Source: Euphorbia lathyris
Taxonomy: Eukaryota > Streptophyta > Magnoliopsida > Malpighiales > Euphorbiaceae
Length of the DNA stretch: 64,000 nucleotides
Direction: 5' to 3'
NCBI RefSeq assembly: GCF_963576675.1
Contig: NC_088918.1
Location: 39,465,501-39,529,500, forward strand
Both the position numbers and the translations under genes were made by a program. The notes below the pieces were generated by a model. It did not search any database. It had not been told where the DNA came from and saw nothing but the letters and a program-made list of their open reading frames with translations. Positions 44,709 to 57,130 of the stretch are shown here, piece after piece. Each line of letters begins with the position of its first letter. Within the stretch, counting starts at the first letter, position 1.

Positions 44709-45083
44709 GTAGAGTGGCATACGCCCCGCGTAGAGTGGCATACGCCCCGCGTATGCTGAGTTAGTTCCACATGGCTTCTGCGGATAAGGTAGTCATTACC
44801 GACACCATGTTTCACGCCCCGCGTAGAGGATTATACGCCCCGCGTATGGAGTGGATTTTTGCTCCTTTCTTGTACCTGAAATACAAATCTTGAGAGCCAA
44901 GTTAGCTTGACGTTTTTATTTCCTAAACCGATCAAAAACGAGGAAAATAAACTGAACGTACGAGATTTATTTTTATTTCTTTATTTTATCAAAAACACTT
45001 TATTTTTATAATTAAACTTATTTATTTTATCCAAAATCAACCCGTAAATCACGCTAAAAGATAGGGGTAAAATACCCCTATCA
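44709..45083 (-). repeat. Truncated 5' LTR of element 2
   Basis: 375 bp match 37137-37512 of the complete LTR with only a few changes, including dyad pairs at 44720/44741 and 44813/44834. The match begins abruptly at 44709 inside a spacer between dyads. The remaining 1.47 kb of the LTR is missing. Confidence 0.9.
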
Positions 45084-45088
45084 ATGGG

Positions 45089-46292
45089 CTCTATGTGCTT
45101 CCACCCAACTTGAAAGAGGCGTTAGTTGGAGAGAAGGTTTCCTTTGAGCGGTGGCATGCACGACTTGGTCACTATCAGAATCAGACAGTTAGTAGAATTT
45201 TAAAAGACAATAATTTATCATCATCCGCACCTGCTAGTACTTGTTGCTTTTGTCCCTTAGGAAAATTATCTCAGTCTTCTTTACCTTCAATTGTTCGTTC
45301 TAGTACTTTTCGCTTTGAAAATTTGCATTTGGATGTTTGGGGTCCTGCCCCTACTCTTTCTTTTAATGGACATCGTTATTTTTTGATTATCATTGATGAA
45401 TTCACTCGCTTTAGCTGGTTATTTTGTCTCAAGAATAAAAGTGAAGTAGCTTTAACATTTCAAAATTTTTTTGCCATGATTAGAAATCAATATGATGATA
45501 AAGTTAAAAACTTCTACTCCGATTTTGGGGGAGAATTTCAAAAACTTCAGCTGAACGAAAAATGGCATAGCTGAACGAAAAATTGCTTATCCACACACAC
45601 ATGCTCAAAATGGCATAGCTGAACGAAAAATCAGACATGTTGTAGACACGTGTTTAACAATGCTTGATAATGCCAATTTACCTCTAAAATTCTGGAATTA
45701 TGCTATGATTCACAGCGTACGCATGATTAATATCCTTCCTACCAAAACACTTAGGAATCGCTCTCCCTTTTTTATGTTTTATAAAAAACAACCTGCTTAC
45801 TCGTTCCTTCGAATATTTGGTAGTGGCATTTATCCGTTACTACGACCTTATAACAAAAACAAGTTTGATTTTCGTTCCAAACTGTGTGTTTATCTTGGAC
45901 CTTCGTCCAATCATTCTGGCGAGCTATGTTTAGACATATCCACAGGCAGAATTTACATCTGTAAATTTGTCAAACATGATGAAGGAGTCTTCCCGGCAGC
46001 TCAACCGGTCATCGCGCCTCTCTCCACTAGCGCAGGGTTGGAAGCGACGACACTAGAACTACCTTCCATTCTTGGACCGTATCCAGGTAATCCTCAAACT
46101 TTCATTCATGTCTCTCTTCCATCCTCTTCTCCTTCACCTATGCTACCTGTTCAGTCATCCGCGAATCCGACCATCGCGACTCACCAAGCACATCAGTCCG
46201 CGTCGGCGGAACCGCAAGCCACAAATAGCGATGAGGCTGTAGTAATTAGCGAGCCAAGTGACAATCTGAACGGTGCCTACAGTGACGCTTAA
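45089..46292 (+). pseudogene. Copia (Ale-like) integrase and linker
   Basis: After element 2 the frame resumes with LYVLPP. The zinc finger (WHARLGH, CCFC) and integrase core (LHLDVWGP, FYSDFGGEF) are clear to about 45540. A 23-bp block beginning AATGGCATAGCTG, which belongs to the third catalytic motif, is present at 45561-45583 and again at 45609-45631, so the reading changes frame at this point. From 45660 the frame is open through MLDNANLPLKFWNYAM and FRIFGSG-type motifs to TAA at 46290-46292. It continues in the same frame into reverse transcriptase. Confidence 0.85.
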
Positions 46293-47655
46293 GTTCGTGA
46301 CATCACATTACGGGCTCCTCGTGTTGATCATAATCACCACAGCTCGCCAGCCCCCCTGTCCGGTACAGCGATAATGGCGACAACCGACACTCGGCATGGT
46401 GCGGCACAAGAGCTGCGAAACACTACGGCAACGATACCCACATCGGAAATCGAACCAGATACATCCCGACGTCATACAATGCAATTACGTCACTCAACAC
46501 TGCACTCACGGGGCAGATTTGAAGCACTTCTAGTGTCACATGAAAATGGGGTGATTGATCCTACGTGTTTTAGCAAAGCACACAAATTACTAGAATGGCG
46601 ACAAGCCATGTCCGAGGAAATCAAAGCCCTTCTTGACAACGGAACTTGGAAACTTGTTCAACGACCCCAAGGAAGACATGTTATTACTTCTCGCTGGCTT
46701 TTTCGCACAAAACGAAAGTCGGATGGATCAATTGATCGATACAAAGCTCGGCTTGTGGCACGTGGATTCACTCAAAAATCCGGCATTGATTACAAAGAAA
46801 CGTTCAGTCTAGTGGTAAAAGCAACCACTATACGAACAGTTATGGCTATTGATGCAGCAAACAGGTGGTTCATCAATCAGCTTGACGTCTCGAATGCATT
46901 TCTCCATGGAAACCTCACTAAAACAATTTACATGGAACAACCACAAGGGTTTCGTGATCCAGATAAAGCCGATCATGTGTGTCTACTCCAGAAGAGTTTG
47001 TATGGGCTAAAGCAGGCTCCGCGGGAATGGTTCACTCGCCTACGAAATTTTCTAATTTCTCTTGGATTCCGCATGTCACTGGCTGATAACTCCATATTTG
47101 TTCACACAAATGGAAAACTTCAGACATACATATTATGTTATGTGGATGACATCCTTATCACAGGTAACTCACCGGCTCACATTGTTAGTGTAATCTCTTC
47201 AATTGAAACTGAATTTCCCATTCGCAATTTGGGACGTGCGGAGTATTTCTTGGGCATCGAGATTCAGTATTCAAAAGATGGTATTCACCTGTGTCAAGCA
47301 AAATATGCAGCCGACATCCTTGATCGTGTAAACATGGCGGATGCCAAACCAATCACGACACCTATGAGTACCACTCCCACGTTGTCAAAAAGTCTTGGCA
47401 CGCCGCTTGCATCAGGAGATGAATATCGGAGTGTTGTCGGTGCTCTTCAATACCTTCTTCTCACTCGCCCTGACATTGCCTTCTCGGTCAACACACTATG
47501 TCAGTTCCTTCACTGTCGCACGGATGAACACTGGAAGAGTGTAAAGAGGGTGCTTCAGTATCTTCAGGGAACTCTTGAGTTTGGCATCCTTATGTCACCT
47601 AAACATATTTCGCATATGCATTGCTACTCGGACAGTGATTGGGGGGGTGCCCGGG
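46293..47655 (+). pseudogene. Copia (Ale-like) reverse transcriptase, 3'-truncated
   Basis: The frame carries [70 protein letters not shown] and the catalytic YVDDILITG (about 47140), then TRPDIAFSVN. RNase H begins with CYSDSDWGG at about 47625 and is lost at 47655, where MITE-like sequence starts. No stop occurs within the reverse transcriptase region itself. Confidence 0.9.
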
Positions 47656-47769
47656 TGACATTAATATCTCTATAAATTAATAAATCATTACTCGATAAAT
47701 TAATATCTCTATAAATTAATAAAATTTCACGGTCCCAACATTATTAATTTATAGAGATTTTACTGTATA
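47656..47769. repeat. MITE-like repeat ending TTTTACTGTA
   Basis: The words ATCTCTATAAATTAATAAA and CTCGATAAATTAATA alternate, and the end is the inverse of the sequence at 33356. It is a copy or the second half of the same small repeat that borders the Copia element on the left. Confidence 0.6.
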
Positions 47770-47776
47770 TTGTAAT

Positions 47777-48288
47777 GGGTTAATTAGCATTAGCGGTCAT
47801 AAAAGTTTGGACAATATCTTCGAAAGGTCATAAAAGTTTAATTTGTCTCAATAAAATCACGTAAATTTATTTTGTCTGAATAAAATCACTCTAAACGTTT
47901 TCTGATCATTTTCTCGTCGGAGTTGCTAACATGGCATCTAATCATAAATTAATATGAAAATGGGCACCATGCTTTACCATTAAAAAGCAATATCCATGAA
48001 TGATGTAAAAGTCAAAGAGCTAAAACTTTAGACCAGAATATCTGAATGTTCAGCTGCTATTATTTACATATTTTAAAATGAAATGTAAATAATAGCAACC
48101 ATTACTTTCAGGATTATAAGCATTATAAAACGTTTTCAAAGCAATTCAATGAAAAGACGTTCGGAAAACATTCAAAGTGATTTTATTAGAATAAAAACCA
48201 TTTAAATGATTTTATTCGGACAAATTAAACTTTTATAATCTTTTAAAGACGTTGGCTAAACTTTTGTGACGGTTGGTACCAATTACTC
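47777..48288. mobile_element. MITE with imperfect terminal inverted repeats
   Basis: The left end GGGTTAATTAGCATTAGCGG and the right end pair imperfectly. Stronger pairing follows inside: CATAAAAGTTTAATTTGTC on the left and GACAAATTAAACTTTTAT on the right. The element is about 512 bp and has no gene. An exact target duplication was not found. Confidence 0.6.
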
Positions 48289-49021
48289 ATTTATAATGTT
48301 AATTGCATTTCATCAATTTTTTAAAAAAAAATCAACTAAACATTATAATAGAATTATTCCATTACATTACACTCCACTGAAATCCTATTTCCATTTTCAG
48401 CATCTCTTGATTGAAGAGGATACATTTGTCGCTCGCAGAAGGACTGAGGGCAATATATTCGCTTTTTATCTATCCATTGGGCAACTTTCATCTTAGTGTA
48501 ACGTACAAGTATGATTTTAATCCCTTCTTTTAAGTTGTTCTAGTTAGATTCTTTTTTATATTCTAATATACCTTTTATTCGGAGATTAGCAGACCCATGT
48601 ATTGTATGTAACCCACTCTTCTAATCCCCAAAATGGTCCCCTCTAAACGTTGTTGATATGATTCCTTTGCATTCTCAATTTCATCTATCTTTTGTTTTCT
48701 TTTAAAAAAAACAAAAGAAAAAACTAAAATGTGTTTTCAAGATAACAAAATACTCTCAAGTCTTCCCCAACTAACAAGCAGCTGGTTCTCTATCATTGCC
48801 AAATACTTGGCTATTTCGAACTACTTGAGCAAAAACAAATTAAGGTTAGCAGTATAGATTTTATGTTACAACTAAACAAATCCCAAATGAAGACCAAAAA
48901 ATAAAAGCAGTTGCCTATTTGGAACCCCATCATGGATTTACTATAATTTACAAGATCAAAATTGGACTCCAAAGGAAAGGAGGAGCCTGATTCTCCAAAG
49001 TAATGAAAAAGAAAGAGAAAA
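48289..49021. other. 3' flank of UTP13
   Basis: AT-rich, no ORF with known motif. The UTP13 transcript should end within the region next to 49021 on the minus strand; I cannot pick a poly(A) signal with certainty. Confidence 0.5.
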
Positions 49022-52000
49022 CTAAGCTTCCACTAAAATTGCAGCAGCTACGCTTTTCTTCATCTTCTTATTGGATGCATCTCTACCTTTATTTGATTTC
49101 CGTTTCTTCTTCTTCTCTTTCAACACGTGAGTGGTAGTTTCTTCTTCTTCTTGTCCCTCACCATTTTCTACTAAGAGCATGTCTTCCTTCTTTGGTTTTG
49201 CAACTTGAACATCTGGCTCAATAACTGACATTCCTATCAGAGTATAATCCACCAAAAATGTGCTTCTAACAAGTCGATCTATCCTGCTGAAATGCCTCTG
49301 CGAATACGGGATAAGACCTTCTAGAAGTTCCCCAATGCCTTTTATCTACAACACCATAACCATCAAATTAGTTTGCTCAGTATACGCCCAACCCAAGTTA
49401 TTGTGCATTAGACGAGTGAATACAACAAAAGCTATATAGGCTCAATCACCTCAAGAATCTCTGTTGGAGGAAGGATGTTGAAAACGCTAAACAGCACATG
49501 TTGAGCAACATGACAAAGCTTTGGCTTTGTATTCCATTCACGTACATACTCAAAAAGTTGACCAATTTCTTCCTTCCCAAGTGCACCAACGGCTTTCTCT
49601 ATCTGATACTCCGCTCCTCTCTTCCTGCAATATTTCGGTAAGATACCAGACACTGTGGGCAAAACAAGCATAACAATATTTGCGTATATGACTGCAGCAT
49701 AGCTGACCTGCAAAGTTCTGAAAATAACTCAAAAAGTTTATGAGGCCTGCGAAGTTCAAATGCGATTTGAATAGCTTTAGTGTACTCCGCATCTAAGACA
49801 GCATTCTCTAATTCTTGGCCTTTCAGAACCCCTTCCTCCTGCATAAATATAAAATTTGGACATATTCAACAATTTGTTAATAATAAATTGAAAAACTATG
49901 AAAATAAGTTTATAATTACTACATTATCACTTCGCCTACGAGCAATGAAAGACAACATTACACTTGCCTCGTTCTTTTTTGTCAAGGCAATCTAAACAAG
50001 GCACCAACAGAAAATTAAGATTCTTACCTCTTTGCGGAAAGCTTCCTCTTTATCCGAAGCAGTTGAGTCATACCACAAATTGACAAGTGCATCACCGCCC
50101 CCAGTTGCAAACATTTCCGTCTTTCTTCCCACAGCCAAGGCCCAGACCTGCATCCGAACACACACACAAAAACACAACTTTTTATATGATATAAATGCCT
50201 TCGAACCTTATGAAGTGATTACGCCCTAAGAACAAACAAATTTTTCGTGAAAAGATGTACAAAAGAAACTCAACCTTAAATGATGGGGAAAAAATCAAGA
50301 TAAACTTGTGCATATATCAGTTCCTAGGATTGATCATGCGCATGCATTTCACCATGCAGCCAAGACAACCATCCAAATATTTCAAACTAAATGTTGAGGT
50401 AAATCTTTCAAGAAAACCCATCTAGAGAAAGCTCACAGGACAATAATTCAAAATTTGCCTTTTGTTAGCTGAGAACTTATATATGCAATAGACGAATGAA
50501 AAGTGTATAGCTAATTACTGGGAACGGAATATGTGGCTCATGAGAATCTAACCCAGCATGAGATCCAGGGCTCGTCCTGGAGAGCAAACTATATTACCAT
50601 AAATCCTACCCATGAAAAATCAAATTGAATCCAGGTTAATATCATCAACTTTCACCCTTTGCAACAAAAAGATCCAGAGCGCCATTCTTGCATACAAGAT
50701 GGCAAATGCTATGTAGCTTTTAAATTTCTTTCCAACGTGCAAACACACAAACAATGCACGAAATCGTGAGTTTGAATTCAGGATGTCTTAAAATCAACAC
50801 AAATTTGAAAATAGATTGAGAGATGTAATATTTCAAAATGAAAACGACGAATCACCTTGTCCTCGTGTTTATCAAATGTGGCAATGCATTCATTTGTTCC
50901 AACCGTCCATAACTTTACCAAACCATCAGCACCTAAAGACAAATATCAAGAGAACTTGATAACATCGAATAAGTCATCTAACTCCAGCAAGGTAAGTAAG
51001 CAACCATTACCACATGAAACAAATTGGGTGCCACGAGTGAGAAAGGATGCTCTTAATACACTTGATGTGTGCCCTTCAAATGTTTTCAAGCAAGACCCAT
51101 CGGCTATAGCCCATAACTTAATTGTTTTATCGCCAGAAGCAGTAATGACGCATTGATCAACTGGTGAGAACTCCACGGACCAAATTCCTCTTTTATGCCC
51201 TTTAAGTACAGCAACAGATACTAGATCTGGAAGCCTCCACACGCACGCAGTCCGGTCCTGAATAAGAAAAAGAATTCTATTTTGTCAACTAACCAAGAAA
51301 AGAAAAGTCTCTCAAAGTATGAGTACCTGGTTTGTGTTGTACTCACCTGCGAACCACTACAAGCTAAACTGTCATTGGGTGCAACTTCCAGAGAGTTTAT
51401 ATCTTTGTCATGAGCTGCTACGACTGCCTTTGTTTTCAAATTAACAGGCTGGCCCACATCATCTGATACACCATCCAAACTCCACACCTTGATGGTTCGA
51501 TCACTGCAAAAGGATTAGATAGGATTAAAAGCCAATTATGGCCCCAGAAAAAGCTTCTTATGTAACATTTAAAGATCATAAGGGCAATAAATAAATTCTG
51601 GCCTTCAAAAATCCTCTTTTTTTCAACCTATTCTCTAAAGCATCCTTATGACTAAAAGAAAAAAGTGTTTCCACTTTGGAACAGAAGAGATTGACATTTG
51701 TTTGAGGTTATAATTGGCAGCATAGTTACTAAATCAAGCAATGATGTTACCTGAATTTATTTTTAAAAGATAATAGAATTTTCAGTGAAACCACAGCAAC
51801 TACACATAACAGAATCTTTGTTTTTAGGCTGGCAGCTATAGGAATTCAGGTTTCCTAATTCCAATCACACATCCTTTTGGTTCCAAACCAACGAGGTTAG
51901 ATATTTAATCTTCATTTTATTTGGTGATAGTAAATTAAGTTCATTGGCAATAATAATAGCATGTGATGGAGCCAATGCCCTTATTTGATGTGTTTATGCT

Positions 52001-55000
52001 CATAATTACACCTCTTGTTTCAGTCAATCAACTCTTCTATCATCTACTCATTTGAATCATTGTAATTTGTGCACACGTGCATAACAATTATGTTTTATGA
52101 TGACGATGGTGGCGAGCTTTGACTACACCAGTCCTGATTCAAATCTTTTGATAATATCTTCTTCAAACAGCTTGTTTAACAGTGTTATGAGTTGCCCCTT
52201 GACAATAGCTATTTGCAAAAGAGATGCGGACTAGAAATATATCATGTAAAAGATAGCAAGAACAGTTAGGTAAAGAGCCCACCTGCTGCCACTAACTAAA
52301 AAAACTTTCCGCTTCTTTGAAAATGCAACAGCTCCAACACCTTCCATGTGACCTGTGCCAACACCAATACATTTTCTGCTATCTGCATTCCACAACCTTA
52401 CCTATGTAGAGATCAAAATTGAGACAGTATAAGTTCACATAAAATGAGAGATTAAATTTTAACCCTTGATTCCATATACTAAGATCAAATTGAGCATCAA
52501 TGAATAATATGAGATATTATATTCATACGATGGATGTGTATGTTGAGATGGATGTGTGGTCATACGAGAAAGGATCGGGTGAGTAATGAAATAATTAGGA
52601 CAAAAGTAGGGGTTACATCTATTGAGAATAAAATGAGGGAAAACCGACTAAGGTGGTTTGGCCATGTAAGACGAAGAGCGCTTGATGCGCCGGTTAGGAA
52701 GACTGGAGAGTGGCAAAGGGATGTAGTGGTGAGGGATAGGGGAAGACCTAAACAAACTTGGAGGAGGGTGATCGAGAGTGATATGAGTTTATCGGGGATT
52801 GCAGAAAATATGGTAGTGGATAGGAAAGAGTGGAGGGAGAGAATTTGTGTAGCTGACACGACTTGATTTCACGGTTTTATATGATGGTTCATGTTAGCCG
52901 ACCCCGAATCATTTCGGGACTAAGGCTTTGTTGTTGTTGTTGTTGTTGTATTATATTCATAGTGGTAATCATAAGCATATCCAAAAAGAGCCATCTCAAA
53001 CCACATTATCAGTAGAGGAAGGATAAGACTTACAGTATTGTCTTTACTTCCCGTAGCAACAAGTGTTGTTCCAGATTCTGATATGCATGTATCAAGGCAG
53101 AGAACGATTTCAGTATGACCTGACAATACATAGGAGCAAGACGTAGATTCAACATCATACACTCGAACCTGCATTTTGCATGTTACATAACATATTAGGA
53201 ACCACAACTCCAGAAAGAAATTTAAAAAAAAAAATTGACAGCACGCACACATAAATGCAATTGGTTTAAATCTTGAAATCAGTATGCATGACGTGTCAAT
53301 TATCATGAGCAAAATCATAACTGTCCTTGCATACATGCATGGACAAAGAAAATTGGGAAACGATATCAGGATACACGATAAGAAAAAAAAAACTATCATA
53401 CTAAAAGCACCAATAGCCTTCTTTAGTCTTGCCTATTAGTTATTTTACTACATGCATTGCGTTTAAGTGTTAATTTCTCTATGTTCCTGGTAATTCATTT
53501 TTATCAAATTATAATTTTGCAGTTTTTTAATCATTGAGGGAGGAGAGTTTTTAAACACTGATGATTTTGGTCCACAGCATCCAAGAATTTATGGTCTTAC
53601 ACTGTTATTAAATATATTAGAATTAATAGAATATTATTAGAGTTATTCCAATAATTAATTAGTTTAATGGATTAATAATAATAGATACAACTAGAATTGG
53701 ACTTACTACTCAAAATTATAGTACCTTGATTGTTTTTCTTCATGCATCAGCAAATAAAATATCCAAGTAATTTGGTAAAAGAAACTGGCTATATTACCTG
53801 TTCAAGGTTTGTTGCTACTGCAAGAAACTTTTCCTCCTCGCCCAAAAACTTCATATCCAGAATCTCCTCATTGTACCCAATAAGCCTTTTGCTCAGTTCC
53901 AAATTGAACCCCTCTTCAGGGTGTCCCATAGGCAAATAGAATATAAGCTGTTGATCCGCAGTCACACAAATCATTCCTTGATCCAAAGGAAGCATAGCAA
54001 CAGCTGTGAAGCCTCTTTTTGACTCATCTGTTTCAACGGTGACAGTAACATCAGAGCACTTTTGCTCATAAAGGCAAACTGCTCTGTCAATGAAGAATAA
54101 TAAGACTAACAGCATAGAGCTCATTCGAGTATAAAGACGATCGATTACGTTCAACATAAGAGAAAACAGCATATTTTCTTATGCCCACATTCATATGGTT
54201 AATAAATAAAAAATATTCAAAAAAATCTTTTATTATACCGTTCAGAGTTCCAAATCCTTACAACCCCACGTTCACCAACTGTCACAAAATAAATTGCCAA
54301 TGGTCCACTTTTGTTCCTCCTGGTCAGCTCATTGTACGAACCAAGAATTGAAGAAAATTTTGTCCCTGAATGAATCACGCACAGAGATTCTAGCACCTCA
54401 TAAGTTGGAATTGTAGTCTTGAAGACATAATCATGAAGGTTCCACAAGTTCACCACCTAAAATCACTAACACATCAGCATTCAACTACAACACACTAATA
54501 ATTAGTAACATCAGAATATGAAAAGTACAAGGCTGGAACAAAGTTTTAAATGTAATTTGTCCCCACTTGTCCAAATCCACCGACCCAACTTCATTTACAT
54601 AAGTGATTTGTAAACATACTCCACCGATAATATTGTTCCATACCATAAGCAAAGAAGATTTAAGTTAGATAACAATCAGCATTTAACAAGTATAGTCACA
54701 TTTCTGTGATGTTGGAAAAATTGTTACCTTATCTCTTCCAGCACTAAGTAAGGTCCATCCATCTTCTGATACTGCCAAAGAGGTCACAGTTGAAAAATGC
54801 TTTTCCAATGTGGCCACGCACTTCTTGGCTACAAGATCCCAGACTCTTACAATAGCATCATCACTTCCAGAGAACAGCTGGTAATAGTAAATGAAAACAT
54901 AATTAGCTGGTTAGCGGTTTATAGTCACCAGATCCAATTCATAAAAGGATGGAAAAGTGCAAAATCATTCAAAAGGAAAGCTTATAAATGGGGTGTTTTA

Positions 55001-56559
55001 TACCTCACATATTTAATCCTCTTTTCAAGGAGATTGCCATCTGTACATCACAATAACAGATCTACACAACCAGTACATAGATTCTATTTTGATAACATTG
55101 CATGTTGTATTGGAAACACATTGAAATCAAAGGCTAAGAAAAATTTTACAAAAGATGTCCTTGACAAGTTCTGAATGGATTTTCTGGATTATCAACAATT
55201 GAGAATCCATAAAATTCTATGGACTACATCTACAGAAAGGCATCAAATAAGTAGATCTAACTTCCTTCTTAGTGATTGCATTCTAATCTTTTTTCCTGAT
55301 TTCACCACTCCTTTTTCCCCAAAGAACACACTCTCCTTTTTATTCTTCGAAATTGAAGTTCGCCACTACTTTCCTATATTTTTTATATGCTTCCATGGTA
55401 CTATATTCTCAAATTAATCTCTGATACATACATATTCTCCAGCTTTTTTCTCCCTCTAGAAAGACAACCAAAGGCACCATTAAAATGAGATTCATAGCAT
55501 TTGGATTTGCCAAGCCTTGTACATTCCAATAACTTATTTTCTTCTTATAGTTTGGCATCATGTCATCTTTGAACAATAATTATCAAATTCAATATTGAAT
55601 TCAAATAAGCATAACAGTGAGCATAAACAAAAGCATGTCCAAGAATACGACGAGTCAAACATAGAACAGTAAGAAGCATAATGTCTTGTGACTAGAAGCT
55701 TTAAAATTACCAGCATTTTGTTTGTATCGGGATGGAACATAACACTTGTCACGACCCCTTTATGGCCTTTAAAGAAATGAGTGCAGAAGCCACCATCAAC
55801 ATCCCACACGAGGACTTTCCTATCAGCTCCTGCAGTTGCAAGCAAACCTCCAGATGCATGGCAAGACATGCCCATCACAGGACCATCATGACCCTGCTCA
55901 ATATGCATATATTATATGTCCACAGAATAGTTCTTTTAACCAAATTCCATTTCCTTTCTCACATGCTACTTGTCATATTTAGGCATTCATAAGTTGCACA
56001 TAGCACGAGATTACATGCCATGAAATATATAAAGATGTAAACACAAGACTGCTATTTCACACTCAGTCAACCCTTAAACAGCTAATGTTATCAATTTTTT
56101 AGCAGTCTATATTTTTCAGATTTACTTGTCATAAAGATTTTGGAAAAGTTAAACAAAATCTAACAGGTGGCTTTTTTGTCCTTTTCAATTTCATGCAATT
56201 TTTCTAGCATTTTCTCATAAAACCAGACAGAAATCACTTCAGTTCCCACATGAAAAACTGACCTTCCATGACCGGACGCACTTCAAAGTGGACAAATCCC
56301 AAACCCTAATTTGTCTACTGTGTCCAGCAAAAAACAGCAATTTATCATCAGGACTGAGCGTCAATGCTGTAACAGCTTCTGTATCACCTTCAATGGTCGC
56401 CCTTATAGTTGAGTTTGCCGAATCAACAATCTTTACAGTGTCACCACAAGCGCAAGCAATAAATGAGCCATCTGATGCCACTGCAAATGGTCCCCCGCTG
56501 TAGAACTGCTGTAGGGATGGCACACATCGGTAATTCTTCTTTATCTGTACCGAAGCCAT
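49022..56559 (-). CDS. UTP13: U3 snoRNP / SSU-processome WD40 protein UTP13 (TORMOZ homologue)
   Basis: Fourteen exons join into 872 codons plus stop: 56263-56559, 55711-55893, 54728-54877, 54239-54456, 53798-54083, 53034-53168, 52283-52401, 51347-51503, 51011-51257, 50856-50932, 50028-50147, 49708-49838, 49450-49624 and 49022-49345. All junctions are GT-AG and keep frame. Exons 1-11 (residues 1-663) form WD40 repeats (AGHSRQIRVWDL, GADRKVLVWDVDGG, VGERGVVRIW, TASGDKTIKLWAIADGSCLKT). Exons 12-14 carry the UTP13 C-terminal domain (YTKAIQIAFELRRPHKLFELF, FEYVREWNTKPKLCH) and a lysine-rich tail likely to act as a nucleolar signal. In yeast UTP13 belongs to UTP-B and is needed for 18S rRNA processing; Arabidopsis TORMOZ loss disturbs embryo division. 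Length is close to Arabidopsis (about 876). No damage is seen. Confidence 0.95.
52528..52948 (+). mobile_element. 5'-truncated RTE LINE in a UTP13 intron
   Basis: The insert is flanked by the exact 13-bp duplication TATTATATTCATA (52515-52527 and 52949-52961). It encodes the C-terminal end of an RTE-type LINE (RWMCGHTRKDRVSNEIIR, NRLRWFGHVRRR, RGRPKQTWRRVI) and ends in a (TTG)n tail, the usual RTE terminus. It lies in the intron between exons 6 and 7, antisense to the gene, and leaves both splice sites untouched. The final coding stretch is open to a stop near 52866. Confidence 0.93.
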
Positions 56560-57130
56560 GAATTCTAATGTGGTTTTTGATTCAGAATTCTGTATACCTG
56601 TAATTACAGCAGTAATAAGTAATTACTACTTGAAAAAGTATACTTGCAAAAGAAGAGAAGCAGGGGAAGTAGAGGGTTTTGACTTGAGAAGCTGAGATGT
56701 TAGGGTTTAAGAGTTGCAGCAATACTAAACTCGCACAAAAATTAATATTAAGTGTTCCAAGCATCTCCCATTTTGCACTACTTTGGCATCTGATTAAATA
56801 AATACTAATTCCTTTCTCACACAAATAACAAACCCACGAAAATATAAGAATTAAGCTGCTATTCTCATGCATCCCTTTCATGGTTTCTTATGTATATACA
56901 ATGACCAAGCAATAGAATCACAAAAGGAAGAACCTGAAATTAGAAACTCTTCTCTGATTCTGAATTCTGAACTCTTTTCTGATTCTAAACTCTGACCGCG
57001 AAACACAAAAGAAACAACAGACGAATAGAACAGCAAGGGAAGAAGGAGAAGAGGGCGGTTGAACAGCAGCAAGGGAAGGGGGCGAGGCGATGGAAGAGTT
57101 TAGGGTTCTAATTTTAGGGTTGCTTTTGTA
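56560..57130 (-). promoter_or_regulatory. UTP13 5' leader and promoter with telo-boxes
   Basis: On the minus strand AACCCTAAA (57099-57107) and AACCCTAAAA (57112-57121) lie in tandem before a C/T-rich leader (57000-57095). Another TTAAACCCTAA lies at 56700-56710. Telo-boxes (AAACCCTAA) are known in promoters of plant ribosomal-protein and ribosome-biogenesis genes, so this fits the gene's role. A 5'UTR intron may end at ATTACAG just before 56588 (minus strand); its donor is uncertain. Confidence 0.6.

Larger units (their letters stand above)
35668..45083 (-). mobile_element. Athila-like non-autonomous LTR element (element 2), with 5' LTR truncated
   Basis: The element is flanked by ATGGG at 35663-35667 and 45084-45088. 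Its ends on the + strand are TGATGGGTGC and CCCCTATCA. The orientation is minus: a purine tract next to 37512 (AACCTCCTCGGAC on the + strand) marks 35668-37512 as the 3' LTR, and the ORF1-like gene (39399-40559) is on the minus strand. The other LTR survives only as 44709-45083. Primer site, leader and most of the 5' LTR are missing, and a Tat-like fragment occupies 41437-44708. Gag and pol are absent. Sixteen phased dyad groups outside the truncated LTR are described separately. Confidence 0.88.
33439..47655 (+). mobile_element. Ale/Retrofit-like Ty1-copia element, 3' end lost, hosting element 2
   Basis: The 5' LTR is 33439-33766 and the primer site starts at 33767. Gag (33766-35283), protease (to 35662), integrase (45089-45740 region) and reverse transcriptase (to 47655) follow on the + strand. 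Element 2 sits between the codons for GPSKDG and LYVLPP and duplicates ATGGG (35663-35667, 45084-45088). RNase H is cut at its first motif near 47640, and the 3' LTR is absent. The short LTR, small gag with one zinc knuckle and WYPDTGATNHMT protease motif fit the Ale/Retrofit lineage. Confidence 0.88.
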
